A stretch of DNA of 64,000 nt. It comes from an uncultured Mesonia sp. (lineage in GTDB: Bacteria; Bacteroidota; Bacteroidia; Flavobacteriales; Flavobacteriaceae). The stretch lies in contig CANLVH010000002.1 of the NCBI GenBank assembly GCA_947494545.1, positions 226,688 through 290,687 of the forward strand, in the 5' to 3' direction. This document shows positions 1-9,855 of the stretch, piece by piece. The position numbers and the translations under genes are program-made. Every line of letters starts with the position of its first letter. The first letter of the stretch is position 1. The notes beneath the pieces are model-generated. The model did no database searches. It was not told where the DNA came from and worked only from the letters and a program-made list of their open reading frames with translations.

Positions 1-169
1 AACAGCGCACCCATAAAGTATCTTCGTCGTTTTGATCATAAACCACAATAGAGCCGGAAAAACGCAATAAATCTTCATAAAACACCGGAATTTTTGTTCT
101 TCGGTTATAAAAAGTTAAATATTTCTCCAATCGTTCGTTTATAGGAAACGATGGTTTTTTCTTAGACAT
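1..169 (-). CDS. Hypothetical protein, N-terminal part only
   Basis: An open frame starts at an ATG read leftward from 169 and runs off the left edge, giving 56 codons. The peptide begins MSKKKPSFPINERLEKYL and continues with a charged, soluble-looking sequence without signal peptide or membrane segment. I do not recognise the family. It is divergent from the ABC transporter pair, with about 105 bases between them that probably hold both promoters. Coding is inferred from the open frame and the flavobacterial-looking composition; the product could be any cytoplasmic protein. Confidence 0.55.
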   Translation of the reverse strand, partial: MSKKKPSFPINERLEKYLTFYNRRTKIPVFYEDLLRFSGSIVVYDQNDEDTLWVRC

Positions 170-274
170 TAGCTTTTCTTCCATACCTCAATGTATTAAA
201 AATTTTGCGATTGCAATCTTCTTTTTGTAACAAAATAGTACCTTGGTCGTTACTTTTCTAAAACCAAACAAATT

Positions 275-1183
275 TTGAATACAATACTTACTCTAAATAA
301 CATTACCAAGAATTATGGTGCTGTAACCGCGGTGAGCAATTTAAGCTTTACTATTGAAAAAGGCAACGTTTACGGCATTTTAGGACCCAACGGAAGTGGT
401 AAATCTACCACTTTGGGAATTGTTTTAAACGTGGTTAATAAAACCAGCGGAGATTTTCATTGGTTTGACGGTTCTATTTCTACGCATAATGCTTTAAAAA
501 AGGTTGGCGCAATTATAGAACGACCAAATTTCTATCCGTATATGACGGCCAAACAGAATTTAGATTTGGTATGCAAAATTAAGAATGTAAAAAACGCCAA
601 AATAGAAGAAAAATTAGATTTGGTTGGTTTGTTAGACCGTAAAGACCATAAATTTCGTTCTTTTTCTTTAGGAATGAAACAGCGTTTGGCAATTGCTTCT
701 GCTTTACTGAATGATCCTGAAATTTTAATTTTAGACGAGCCTACAAACGGGTTAGATCCGCAAGGTATTCATCAAATACGCGAAATTATTCAAAAAATCG
801 CTGCTATGGGAACTACTATTTTATTGGCTTCTCACTTGCTAGACGAAGTAGAAAAAGTTTGTACGCACGTGGTTATTATCCGTAAAGGAAAAAAGCTATA
901 CTCCGGTCGCGTAGACGAAATGACCGCAAGTCACGGTTATTTTGAGCTAAACGCAGAAAACGCTTCGGTTCTTTTAGATTATTTGAAAAACAGCAACAAT
1001 TTTGAGAAAATTAAAACAGACGAACAATCTGGATTAATTACTGCTTTTCCTTCTTCTCCGCTTCAAGCGGAAAAATTAAATAAAGAATTGATGGAAAACG
1101 GCATTCAACTTTCTCACTTAGTTATGCGTCGGGAAAGTTTAGAACAACAATTTTTAGCACTCACCAACCACGAAAACGCTTAA
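275..1183 (+). CDS. ABC transporter ATP-binding protein
   Basis: 302-residue ATPase subunit of an ABC transporter, expected on the cytoplasmic face driving the permease encoded next. Walker A GPNGSGKS is at residues 37-44, the signature LGMKQ at about 132-136 and Walker B LILDEP at 151-156, followed by the D-loop and a switch histidine (ASHLLDE). A C-terminal extension of about 80 residues after the ATPase core is usual in the CcmA/drug-export subgroup. The start is TTG at 275: no ATG lies in frame upstream, and the first strand of the ATPase fold begins right after it. The permease gene starts one base after the stop codon, so the two are co-transcribed. The substrate cannot be read from sequence; bacitracin/lantibiotic-type exporters look similar. 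Confidence 0.92.
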   Translation: MNTILTLNNITKNYGAVTAVSNLSFTIEKGNVYGILGPNGSGKSTTLGIVLNVVNKTSGDFHWFDGSISTHNALKKVGAIIERPNFYPYMTAKQNLDLVCKIKNVKNAKIEEKLDLVGLLDRKDHKFRSFSLGMKQRLAIASALLNDPEILILDEPTNGLDPQGIHQIREIIQKIAAMGTTILLASHLLDEVEKVCTHVVIIRKGKKLYSGRVDEMTASHGYFELNAENASVLLDYLKNSNNFEKIKTDEQSGLITAFPSSPLQAEKLNKELMENGIQLSHLVMRRESLEQQFLALTNHENA

Positions 1184-1184
1184 T

Positions 1185-2021
1185 ATGCTTAGATTACTTA
1201 CCATAGAATACCATAAATTACGCTATAGCAGATCTACAAAAATCTTAACTTTCACTTATTTCGGACTGTTTTTGTTTATAGCGCTTTTTGCTTCGATTCG
1301 TTTTAACTTTATGGGAATCGATTTTCAATTGGCAGACCAAGGAATTTTTAATTTTCCGTACATCTGGCATTTCAATACCTATTTTGCAGCTTTACTTAAA
1401 ATATTCTTAGCCATTGTAATAGTTTCCATGGTTTCTAACGAATATAGCAATCGTACCCTAAAACAGAATTTGATAGATGGGATGAGCAAAAAAGAGTTTG
1501 TCTTGTCTAAATTCTACACCGTTGTTGCGCTGGCACTACTTTCTACCGTATTTATTTTTGTAGTTTCTTTGGTGTTGGGTTTAATTTTTTCAGACTATAA
1601 CGAGTTCTCTATCATTTTTTCTGACTTAGAATACATCCTGGCTTATTTTGTTAAGCTACTTGGTTTTTTTAGCTTCTGTTTATTTTTAGGCATTTTGGTA
1701 AAACGTTCTGCATTTGCTTTGGGTTTTTTATTTCTATGGTGGATTTTAGAAAGCATTGTCTACGGCGTGATGCGTTTTTACATTTTCAGTAAAGAATCTA
1801 TTGCAGATAATATTGCACAATTTTTTCCGCTTGAAGCGATGTCCAACTTAGTAAAACAACCTATAACGCGCTTAAACGTTATAAAAACCGCAGCAAACCA
1901 AATGAAAACCGATATAAATTTAGATTATGCGGTACATTGGTACCAGATATTAATTGTTTTGGTTTGGATGGTTATTTTTACCTACACATCGTATGCATTG
2001 CTTAAAAAAAGGGATTTGTAA
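1185..2021 (+). CDS. ABC transporter permease (ABC-2 type)
   Basis: 278-residue integral membrane protein, partner of the preceding ATPase. About six hydrophobic segments are visible: near residues 20-40, 65-85, 108-132, 150-168, 172-190 and 248-270. They are separated by short loops, with a larger extracytoplasmic loop after the first. The SNEYSNRTLKQ stretch after the second membrane segment is the coupling region typical of ABC-2 permeases related to NatB and bacitracin exporters. One permease and one ATPase would assemble as a 2+2 exporter. There is no sensor kinase or regulator nearby that would point to an antibiotic. The substrate is unknown. Confidence 0.85.
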   Translation: MLRLLTIEYHKLRYSRSTKILTFTYFGLFLFIALFASIRFNFMGIDFQLADQGIFNFPYIWHFNTYFAALLKIFLAIVIVSMVSNEYSNRTLKQNLIDGMSKKEFVLSKFYTVVALALLSTVFIFVVSLVLGLIFSDYNEFSIIFSDLEYILAYFVKLLGFFSFCLFLGILVKRSAFALGFLFLWWILESIVYGVMRFYIFSKESIADNIAQFFPLEAMSNLVKQPITRLNVIKTAANQMKTDINLDYAVHWYQILIVLVWMVIFTYTSYALLKKRDL

Positions 2022-2032
2022 TACAGAAAATG

Positions 2033-2040
2033 TATTTTTG
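2033..2040 (+). promoter_or_regulatory. Candidate -7 element for the first T9SS gene
   Basis: TATTTTTG matches the Bacteroidota -7 consensus TAnnTTTG and ends 17 bases before the ATG at 2058. A TTG sits 14 bases upstream (2016-2018), a little closer than the usual -33 spacing. This is motif evidence only. Confidence 0.4.
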
Positions 2041-2057
2041 TAGAAATCTTCCTTTTT

Positions 2058-4916
2058 ATGTCGCTTAGACTTTTTATTGCATGCTTGTTTCTCCCATTTT
2101 TTGCATTTTCGCAAGGCGAAGCAAACTATTGGTATTTTGGTAACAATGCCGGCCTAAATTTTAATACAAGTCCGCCAAGCAGTTTAAGCAACGGCGCGCT
2201 AAGCACGAGTGAAGGCTGCTCAACAATTTCAGACGAAAGCGGTAATCTCTTGTTTTATACAGATGGCAGAACCGTTTGGAACCGCAACCACCAAATTATG
2301 AGCAACGCAGATTATTTTGGCGGCTCCGGTTTGTTGGGCGACCCCTCCTCTACTTCTAGCGGCTTGATTGTGCCGCATCCTACCAATCGGGATTTATATT
2401 ACGTTTTTACGGTAGATGAACCACATCACGACAACGCGGCAGCATATCCCAACCAAGGTCCGGGAACGGCAAACGGGCAATATACAGATTTACCAAACAG
2501 CAGTGTGCCACAAGACGATGATGGTTATAATAATGGCCTCAATTATTCTTTAGTAGATATGACGTTAGATGGCGGCTTAGGAAATGTGGTTGCCACCGAA
2601 AAAAATGTACATTTAGTAACCTATAACCCAAACGATTCCGAAGAAATAAAGTACCAAGTTTCCGAAAAAATAACTGCCGTAAAAGGAAGCGATTGTAATT
2701 CTATTTGGGTAGTAACCCATTTTATAGACGAATTTTACGCGTTTAAAATAGATGAAAATGGCGTAGAAGAAACTCCGGTAATTACGCAAATTGGTCCGGA
2801 AATTCCAATTGACTCTTATCGAAGAGCAGCAATTGGTTATATGAAAATTTCGCCAAACGGAAAAAAATTAATTATAGCGCACAATACTAGAACGTACAAC
2901 CAAGTTGGCAATAGCGATGCCGAAGATGGCGGCGTATTTTTATATGATTTTAACGACGAAACCGGTCAAATTTCTAACCAAACCATTTTAGTAGAAAACA
3001 TAAACGCTTACGGCGTAGAATTTTCTATGGAAACAAAAAAAGCTTATGCCACGGTAACAAAAGGCGTAAATTTGCGCTTATACCAATGGGATTTAGAAGC
3101 AGAAGATATTGCTAATTCTATGGTGCAAATTTCGGGTACCACTGGAGGTCAAGCTACCGCATTGCAACTGGCACCAAACGGAAAAATTTATAAAACCCTA
3201 ATTAATCAAAACAAATTAGCGGTTATTAATAATCCGGAATTAGATGGTAATGCGGTAGATTATTCAGAAAGTTTGGCCGGCGGCGCTTTACCACTTTCAA
3301 ACGTTAGTTTGTTTGGGTTGCCACCTTTTATTCAGTCTTTTTTTGCTTCTCGCGTAAATATTATAGACGACACCACAGAAGAAATTGTAACCGAATTAAA
3401 CTTGTGCGATGGCGAAAATTTCACCTTGCAATATTCAGAAAATATTCCCGGGGCAACTTATACTTGGTATAAAAACGAAACAGAAATTATAGGCGAAAAC
3501 AATTTTACTTTAAACGTAAGTCAAGAAAGCAACCAAACGCTACCACAAACAACAACCTACAAATTAGTTATAAATCCTAACGATGGCTCTTGCCCGTTAA
3601 AAGGCATTGCAAATGTTACTTTTCATCCTTATCCGCCCGCAGAAAGTTTAGAAGTGGTACAATGTGATCTTTACGGATTAGATCAAGCTGTTTTTAATTT
3701 AGAGACGATAAAATCAGAACTAACCAATAACGATTCTACTTTAGAGATTACCTATTTTGAAGCTATGGCTTACGCCGAAACAAATCAAAATGCTATAGAG
3801 GATATTCAAGCTTACGAAAATTACGAAAATCCGCAACAAATTTTCACCCGCGTAAAAAATACCGCGACCGGATGTACCAGTTTTGGCGAAATAACTTTAA
3901 AGGTAAATAATTTAGCCTTAGAGGTTATAAAACTTCGACAATGTCCTACAAACGAAAACGGATTAGAAGAATTTGATTTAAACGAAGCGACTAACATTTT
4001 ACAGGAAACAGATTCTACTTTTCAAGTAAACTATTACTTAACCGAAGAGGAAGCTTATTTTGAGGAAAATCCGATAAGCAGCATTTCTAATTTTCAAAAC
4101 ACCACGGCTTTTTCACAAAGTATTTTTGCGCGTGTTAGCAGCGATGGCGGTTGCGAAGACATTGTAGAAATACAGTTAGAAGTAGAAAACACGATTCCTA
4201 TAGGAGATGATAAGCAATTGTATTACTGTCAAGAAAATTTTCCGCAAAGTATAGAATTGTCTTCCGGCATTCCTTCTTCAGAAATAAATAATTATACGTT
4301 TTTATGGAGTTCAGACAATTCCACTTCGCAAAGTATAAACGTTAACACTGCCGGAGAATATACGGTAACGGCAACGCACAAAACAAGCGGCTGTTATGCT
4401 TCCAGAACTTTTAAAATAATAGAGTCAAACCAAGCCGAATTTTCCGTAAACATCAAAGATTTTCGAGAAAATAAGAATGAAATAAAAATAGTACTTTCAG
4501 AAAATAACTTGGGCGACTATGAATTTTCTTTAGACAATGAATTTGGTACCTATCAAGAATCTCCAATTTTTAAAAATCTACCTGCCGGGGAATATACTGT
4601 TTACGTAAAAGATAAAAACGGCTGTGGTATTTCTGCTAAAGAAATAGTTATTTTAGGTGCTATGCAGTTTTTCACGCCAAACCAAGATGGTTATAACGAC
4701 CGTTGGGGAATTATTGGTCGGTCTAAAACAAATTTACGCGCTACCAAGATTTATATTTTTGATAGGTACGGAAAGCTTTTAAAGAATTTTGGTGGTAATT
4801 TTGAAGGTTGGGATGGTACTTACAACGGCAAGAATATGCCTTCTAACGATTATTGGTACAAAATCATCTTAGAAAATGGCCGAACGGTAAAAGGTAATTT
4901 TAGTTTAATTCGTTAA
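2058..4916 (+). CDS. T9SS type B sorting domain protein, N-terminal propeller-like
   Basis: 952-residue secreted protein. A signal peptide (MSLRLFIACLFLPFFAFSQ) is followed by a region of about 400 residues with a recurrent pattern typical of beta-propellers (YWYFGNNAGLNF, DESGNLLFYTDGRTVWN, APNGKIYKTL). Then come an Ig/PKD-like segment with a Cys pair, and two repeats of about 90 residues (roughly 530-705) built on a Cys-rich opening, FxLE/FDL, NFQN and a closing Cys. The last 85-90 residues start at FFTPNQDGYND and hold FDRYGKLL and GWDGTYNGK, the gliding-motility-associated C-terminal domain (T9SS type B, CHU_C/TIGR04131). It should cross the outer membrane through T9SS and end on the cell surface or outside. 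First of three tandem relatives; the ligand is unknown. Confidence 0.88.
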   Translation: MSLRLFIACLFLPFFAFSQGEANYWYFGNNAGLNFNTSPPSSLSNGALSTSEGCSTISDESGNLLFYTDGRTVWNRNHQIMSNADYFGGSGLLGDPSSTSSGLIVPHPTNRDLYYVFTVDEPHHDNAAAYPNQGPGTANGQYTDLPNSSVPQDDDGYNNGLNYSLVDMTLDGGLGNVVATEKNVHLVTYNPNDSEEIKYQVSEKITAVKGSDCNSIWVVTHFIDEFYAFKIDENGVEETPVITQIGPEIPIDSYRRAAIGYMKISPNGKKLIIAHNTRTYNQVGNSDAEDGGVFLYDFNDETGQISNQTILVENINAYGVEFSMETKKAYATVTKGVNLRLYQWDLEAEDIANSMVQISGTTGGQATALQLAPNGKIYKTLINQNKLAVINNPELDGNAVDYSESLAGGALPLSNVSLFGLPPFIQSFFASRVNIIDDTTEEIVTELNLCDGENFTLQYSENIPGATYTWYKNETEIIGENNFTLNVSQESNQTLPQTTTYKLVINPNDGSCPLKGIANVTFHPYPPAESLEVVQCDLYGLDQAVFNLETIKSELTNNDSTLEITYFEAMAYAETNQNAIEDIQAYENYENPQQIFTRVKNTATGCTSFGEITLKVNNLALEVIKLRQCPTNENGLEEFDLNEATNILQETDSTFQVNYYLTEEEAYFEENPISSISNFQNTTAFSQSIFARVSSDGGCEDIVEIQLEVENTIPIGDDKQLYYCQENFPQSIELSSGIPSSEINNYTFLWSSDNSTSQSINVNTAGEYTVTATHKTSGCYASRTFKIIESNQAEFSVNIKDFRENKNEIKIVLSENNLGDYEFSLDNEFGTYQESPIFKNLPAGEYTVYVKDKNGCGISAKEIVILGAMQFFTPNQDGYNDRWGIIGRSKTNLRATKIYIFDRYGKLLKNFGGNFEGWDGTYNGKNMPSNDYWYKIILENGRTVKGNFSLIR

Positions 4917-4961
4917 AAAGTCTTAAATTCAGCATAAATTTAAGAAGCCATTCCTAAGTTT

Positions 4962-7355
4962 ATGCAACAAAAATTACTCCTCCTGTTTTGTTTTTTTTCC
5001 ATTGGAATTGTAAACGGCCAACAAATAGAATTGTACACCCAATTTAACGGGCAATACGATTATACGGCAATTGGCAACACCTTAAATATAGAAGAAAACG
5101 AAGCCTCGTTTAATTGTACAATTTTAGATCAATCTTCTGCCAGTCTTAATTTAAACCCAAACCAAACAGTAAAAGCTGCTTATTTATATTGGGCCGGTTC
5201 AGGAAATGGCGATTTTAACGTTAGTTTAAACAACCAACAAATTCAAGCTGAACGTACTTTTTCTTATACCTTAGATTTTTACCGGAGCTTTTTTGCAGCT
5301 TTTGCAGATGTAACCAATTTAGTTAACGCAGAAGGCAACGGCCTTTACACTTTTTCTGATATAGATTTACAAGAAGCCATAGAAAGTTATCATTGCCAAA
5401 CCGGCACTAATTTTGGCGGTTGGGCCATAATAATTGTATACGAAGAAGAGAGTTTACCCATTAATCAGGTTAATATTTTTGATGGTTTGCAAGCGGTTTC
5501 TATTAATAATACTTCGCTAACCATAAATTTAAATTTAAATGTAATTGATAATCAAGACGCAAAAATTGGATTTTTAGCGTGGGAAGGCGATCAACTTTTA
5601 GCCGTACAAGAAACCTTGCAAGTAAATGGCAACATTATTAGCAATCCGCCACTAAATCATGCCAATAATGCCTTTAACGGAACCAACAGTTTTACCGGTG
5701 CAACCAATTTATATAATATGGATTTGGATGTGTATAACATTGAAAATAATATAAATATTGGCGATACTTCGGCAGAAATAAAATTAACTTCCGGAGACGG
5801 CGTGCAACAAAGCGATTTTGTAATGGTAAACAATATTGTTACCGTTTTAAACAGTAAATTACCAAACCCTTCCCCGGAAATTTCTAATGTGGAAACTAAC
5901 TGCAATTCGCGTGAAATTCTGGTAGATTATACCGTGTATAACACCAATGCTACAGACACTCTACCGGCCAATACTTTAATTTCCTTTTACGCCAATTCTA
6001 CATTTTTAGAAGAAGCCTATACCCAAAATACCATTCCGGTAGACGAATTTGAAAACGGACAGATTTCCTTAAGCATTCCGACTTCTATTTCTGATAATTT
6101 TGAATTGCAAATGCAGGTAAATTTAGACGAGCAAAACAATCCGATTATTAATGAAATTGATCCGGAAGATAATTTTGCTTCACAAAATATTCAATTAACC
6201 ATTCCTACTATTGCCAACACTTTGCTAGACATAAAAAAATGTGACGATGCCACAAACGACGGTTCTGCAATGTGGGATTTTTCTGAAAATGCGCAACTAG
6301 CAATTGGTAACCAAGAAAATGTGGAAGTCAGCTTTCATCTTTCGGAAGCAGATGCCGAAAACAATAGCAATCCGATTGCACCAATAACCAACTTTCAAAA
6401 TACCGAAATTCCGCAAATTATTTATGTGCGTGTGACTTCTACATTAGATCCAAATTGCTACCAAATAGACAGTTTTCTTTTAGATTTGTTTTATTTACCG
6501 CAAGTAAATACTCCGCAAAATTTAATTTACTGCGACAGTCCCGAAAATAACGGAATTGCAAATTTTGATTTAACTGTAATAATTCCGGAGCTTATTGGTA
6601 ATCAAAATAATCTTTCTGTTTCTTTTTATCTTTCGGTGGAAGAATTAGAAAGCGATAATCCCATAGAAAATCCGGAAAACTTCGAAAACACATCCAATCC
6701 GCAAACCGTTTATGTAAAAGTTTTTAATAGCGAAAATCCACTTTGCTACGACACAACCAGTGTAGAATTAAAAGTAGAACCTATTGAGATTTTTTCTTTA
6801 GAAGGTCTATTGGCTTGCGATAAAGGTTTCGATACTACAACATTTGACCTAACCGAAATAGAAGAAAGCCTCAATCTTTCCGCAAACGAAGAAATCGTTG
6901 CGTATTACACCAATTCGCAAGATGCCGGTTTAAACGAAAATCCGATTGTCTTTCCTACCGCTTTTGAAAATCAAACAAATCCGCAAAGCATTTTTATCCG
7001 TAAAGAAAACCCGGAGACAGCTTCTTGCTACCAATTAGTGCAATTTCCTTTAAAAATAGAAAATTGTCCACCCTTTATTCCGGACGGTTTTTCGCCCAAT
7101 AATGATGGTATTAATGATGTTTTTGAAATAAGCGGTTTGTATGATATTTTCGAAAACTTCAACCTAAAAATATACGCGCGTTACGGCAATTTAATTTACG
7201 AAGGCAATAATAATATACCGCCTTGGGATGGCACCAGTACGCAAGGTTTAACCAATACAGGCAAAAATTTACCAACCGGAACTTATTATTATATTTTGAA
7301 TTTAAACGACCCAAATTATCAACTTATTAAAGGTTGGGTTTATTTAAACCGATAA
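4962..7355 (+). CDS. T9SS type B sorting domain protein
   Basis: 797-residue secreted protein with signal peptide (MQQKLLLLFCFFSIGIVNG). Residues about 20-300 form one beta-rich domain (AAYLYWAGSGNG, FADVTNLVNAEGNG, GGWAIIIVYE) resembling DUF3344-like surface domains; that resemblance is from memory and uncertain. Residues about 305-415 look like a CARDB/Ig fold. Three repeats of about 90 residues follow (about 420-700), each opening with a Cys and FDL/WDF and ending with NPQ-x-IF/VYV and a Cys. The end (IPDGFSPNNDGINDVF to KGWVYLNR) is a type B sorting domain, more diverged from those of its two neighbours than they are from each other. It lies 45 bases downstream of the previous gene and is probably co-transcribed. 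The role is surface display; the target is unknown. Confidence 0.87.
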   Translation: MQQKLLLLFCFFSIGIVNGQQIELYTQFNGQYDYTAIGNTLNIEENEASFNCTILDQSSASLNLNPNQTVKAAYLYWAGSGNGDFNVSLNNQQIQAERTFSYTLDFYRSFFAAFADVTNLVNAEGNGLYTFSDIDLQEAIESYHCQTGTNFGGWAIIIVYEEESLPINQVNIFDGLQAVSINNTSLTINLNLNVIDNQDAKIGFLAWEGDQLLAVQETLQVNGNIISNPPLNHANNAFNGTNSFTGATNLYNMDLDVYNIENNINIGDTSAEIKLTSGDGVQQSDFVMVNNIVTVLNSKLPNPSPEISNVETNCNSREILVDYTVYNTNATDTLPANTLISFYANSTFLEEAYTQNTIPVDEFENGQISLSIPTSISDNFELQMQVNLDEQNNPIINEIDPEDNFASQNIQLTIPTIANTLLDIKKCDDATNDGSAMWDFSENAQLAIGNQENVEVSFHLSEADAENNSNPIAPITNFQNTEIPQIIYVRVTSTLDPNCYQIDSFLLDLFYLPQVNTPQNLIYCDSPENNGIANFDLTVIIPELIGNQNNLSVSFYLSVEELESDNPIENPENFENTSNPQTVYVKVFNSENPLCYDTTSVELKVEPIEIFSLEGLLACDKGFDTTTFDLTEIEESLNLSANEEIVAYYTNSQDAGLNENPIVFPTAFENQTNPQSIFIRKENPETASCYQLVQFPLKIENCPPFIPDGFSPNNDGINDVFEISGLYDIFENFNLKIYARYGNLIYEGNNNIPPWDGTSTQGLTNTGKNLPTGTYYYILNLNDPNYQLIKGWVYLNR

Positions 7356-7436
7356 TATTCTCTGTAAAAACTCCCAAACAAGCGTTAATCTTTTTAAATA
7401 AGCCTGTTTAACTTCCGTAAATTAATCTTTACTGCT

Positions 7437-7444
7437 TAATTTTG
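7437..7444 (+). promoter_or_regulatory. Candidate -7 element for the third T9SS gene
   Basis: TAATTTTG is an exact TAnnTTTG match 17 bases before the ATG at 7462, in a 106-base gap. It suggests the third adhesin-like gene can be transcribed on its own. No clear TTG is seen at the -33 position. Confidence 0.38.
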
Positions 7445-7461
7445 CACTGCTTTTTAAGTAA

Positions 7462-9813
7462 ATGAATTTGAGAAATTATTTTATTATTATTTTATGCTTA
7501 CTGCCAACTACTATTTTTGCGCAGTACCTAAGTGTAGATTCTAATTCTTACACCCCACAAGAATTGGTAGAAAACATTTTAATAAACAGCGGTTGTATTG
7601 GTGACGTTACTGTAACCAATACGGTTAGCGGCGATTTTAGCAACGAAAACAGTTTTGGTTATTTTTCCGCTAACGGCAGTAACTTTCCTTTTCAGGAAGG
7701 TATTGTTATGAGTACCGGCCGTTTAAGCAATGTTCCCGGTCCTAACAACTCACTGAGTGATGATGACGCACCCAACTGGGGAAGCGACCCGGATTTAGAA
7801 GATGTTTTAGGCGAAAGCAATACCACCAACGCTACGGTTATAGAATTTGATTTTACACCAAACGCCAATAGCATTCAATTTAGATATATTTTTGCTTCGG
7901 AAGAATACCAAGAAGGCGACCAAAACACCTGTGTTTATTCAGATTTATTTGGATTTCTAATAAAACCATTAGGCGGCGAATATGAAAATATTGCCGTTGT
8001 GCCAGATACTAATATTCCGGTAAAAGTTACCACCGTACATCCCGAAATTCCCGGCGGTTGTGCGGCAGAAAACGAGGCTTATTTTGGATCGTTTAACGAA
8101 AATGAACATCCAATAAATTTTAACGGACAAACAAAAGCGTTAACCGCCCAAGCAGATGTTGTTCCCAATACTACTTATCACATCAAGCTAATTGTTGCAG
8201 ACGAGCAGAATTACCGCTACGATTCAGCGGTTTTTTTAGAAGGCAGTAGCTTTAATATTGGCGCAAATTTAGGACCCAATCTAGTTGGCCAAGACGCGCT
8301 TTGCCAAGGAGAAACCTACCTACTTAATGTTGGCGATAACGGCTTGACACCGCAGAACTATACTTGGATTTTGATAGAAGAAAACGGCAGCGAACAGATT
8401 CTTGTAGAAAATCCTACGCAAGATAGCTATATGGTAAATTCGCCTGGAACTTATAAGGTAGAAGTAGATTATGGCAATAATTGCATCGCGACAGATTTTG
8501 TGGTGATAGAATATGTAGATTTAAGTTATTTAAGCAACGAAAGTCTTAGAGTTTGCGATGCAAATAACGATGGTTTAAGCGTTTTTAATTTAAACCAAAG
8601 CATAGGAAATTTAGTAGATAACCAGCAAAATTTAAGTGTAAGCAATTTTTTCTTAACGGCAACAGATGCCGAAAATAATACGGTTGTCAATGCAATTCCT
8701 AATCCGCAAAGTTTTGAAAATACAGAACCCAATCAAGTTATTTACGCGCGGATAGAAAGTCAAACTGGTTGTTTTAGGGTTTTAGAAGTACAGTTAAGCA
8801 CCAATTTTAGTACTTATAATCCTGTTTATTTGGTTTCTTGTTCTACCAATCCGCAAAATATTGCTTTTATTTTAGAAGAAGCTAATACGCTTATCGCGGA
8901 AGAAATTAGCACTAACGCATTTAGCGCTGTTTTTTACGCTACTGCGGAAGAAGCCGCTTTGCAAGAAAACCCTCTTCCGGAAACTTTAAACCTAACCGAA
9001 ATCGAGTTACCCAATAGCATTTTTGCTCGTTTACAAAATAGTTCGGGTTGTGTGGGAATTATAGAGGTGATTTTAGAAAAAATAGATCCGCCTAAATTAG
9101 ATACTAATTACCAAGTACCTCAATTCTGCGGAAGCGAAACCAATAACATTACTTTAGAAGCAGGAGTTTTAGAAGATTTAAATTCTTATACTTATCAATG
9201 GAATACCGGCGAAACAACACCAAGCATTTCTGTAGATTCTACCGGAGTGTATGAAGTTGCTATTACCAACACAAAAATCATAAATGGCAATACTTATACT
9301 TGTACAGTGAGTAATACTTTAGAAATAGAAAGTTCGGGTGCGGCAGCTATAGATTATACTGTAAATGGGAGCTTTAATGCTTATACAATAGAAGTTTTGG
9401 CAGAAGGTCTAGGAAATTATGTTTATGCTTTAGACAATGAAAACGGACCTTTTCAAGATACTCCAATTTTCACCAATATAACAGGTGGAGAACATATTAT
9501 TTTCGTAAAAGATTTAAACGGCTGCGGCACGATTGCAAAGTCTATCTACTTATTAGATTACATGCAATTCTTTACGCCAAATTTTGACGGTTATAACGAT
9601 TACTGGCAACTAAAAAATCCGAATAATGTTCAAACAGATGTAAGGAATATTAATATTTTCGACCGTTATGGGAAGCTGTTAACCAGCATTAGCGCCAACG
9701 GAAAATGGGACGGCACATACCACGGAAAAAACATGCCTTCTAACGATTATTGGTTTAAGATTGTTTTAAAAAGCGGTCAAGAATTGAAGGGACATTTTAC
9801 GCTTAAGCGCTAA
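7462..9813 (+). CDS. T9SS type B protein with choice-of-anchor L domain
   Basis: 783-residue secreted protein. A signal peptide ends at about residue 20. Residues about 30-270 match the choice-of-anchor L pattern: a start like LVENILINSGC, FPFQEGIVMSTG, FDFTPNANSIQFRYIFASEEY, then a late KLIVAD and DSAVFLEGSSF. Next come an Ig/PKD-like segment (WILIEENG, SPGTYKVEVDYG), two repeats of about 90 residues of the kind seen in the two preceding genes, another PKD-like stretch, and a type B sorting domain (FFTPNFDGYNDYW to GHFTLKR). The sorting domain shares KNMPSNDYW with the first protein, so they are probably duplicates at this end. Predicted T9SS cargo at the surface; ligand unknown. A uvrB gene follows after 42 bases. 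Confidence 0.88.
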   Translation: MNLRNYFIIILCLLPTTIFAQYLSVDSNSYTPQELVENILINSGCIGDVTVTNTVSGDFSNENSFGYFSANGSNFPFQEGIVMSTGRLSNVPGPNNSLSDDDAPNWGSDPDLEDVLGESNTTNATVIEFDFTPNANSIQFRYIFASEEYQEGDQNTCVYSDLFGFLIKPLGGEYENIAVVPDTNIPVKVTTVHPEIPGGCAAENEAYFGSFNENEHPINFNGQTKALTAQADVVPNTTYHIKLIVADEQNYRYDSAVFLEGSSFNIGANLGPNLVGQDALCQGETYLLNVGDNGLTPQNYTWILIEENGSEQILVENPTQDSYMVNSPGTYKVEVDYGNNCIATDFVVIEYVDLSYLSNESLRVCDANNDGLSVFNLNQSIGNLVDNQQNLSVSNFFLTATDAENNTVVNAIPNPQSFENTEPNQVIYARIESQTGCFRVLEVQLSTNFSTYNPVYLVSCSTNPQNIAFILEEANTLIAEEISTNAFSAVFYATAEEAALQENPLPETLNLTEIELPNSIFARLQNSSGCVGIIEVILEKIDPPKLDTNYQVPQFCGSETNNITLEAGVLEDLNSYTYQWNTGETTPSISVDSTGVYEVAITNTKIINGNTYTCTVSNTLEIESSGAAAIDYTVNGSFNAYTIEVLAEGLGNYVYALDNENGPFQDTPIFTNITGGEHIIFVKDLNGCGTIAKSIYLLDYMQFFTPNFDGYNDYWQLKNPNNVQTDVRNINIFDRYGKLLTSISANGKWDGTYHGKNMPSNDYWFKIVLKSGQELKGHFTLKR

Positions 9814-9855
9814 AAATTTTGTAGTTTATAATGTTATAAAAAGCAGGAGAATTAG

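Noticed and set aside
2058..9813. CRISPR or transposon explanation for the repetitive T9SS region
   Set aside because: Repeats are at the protein level with diverged DNA, have no uniform spacers and lie inside intact genes.
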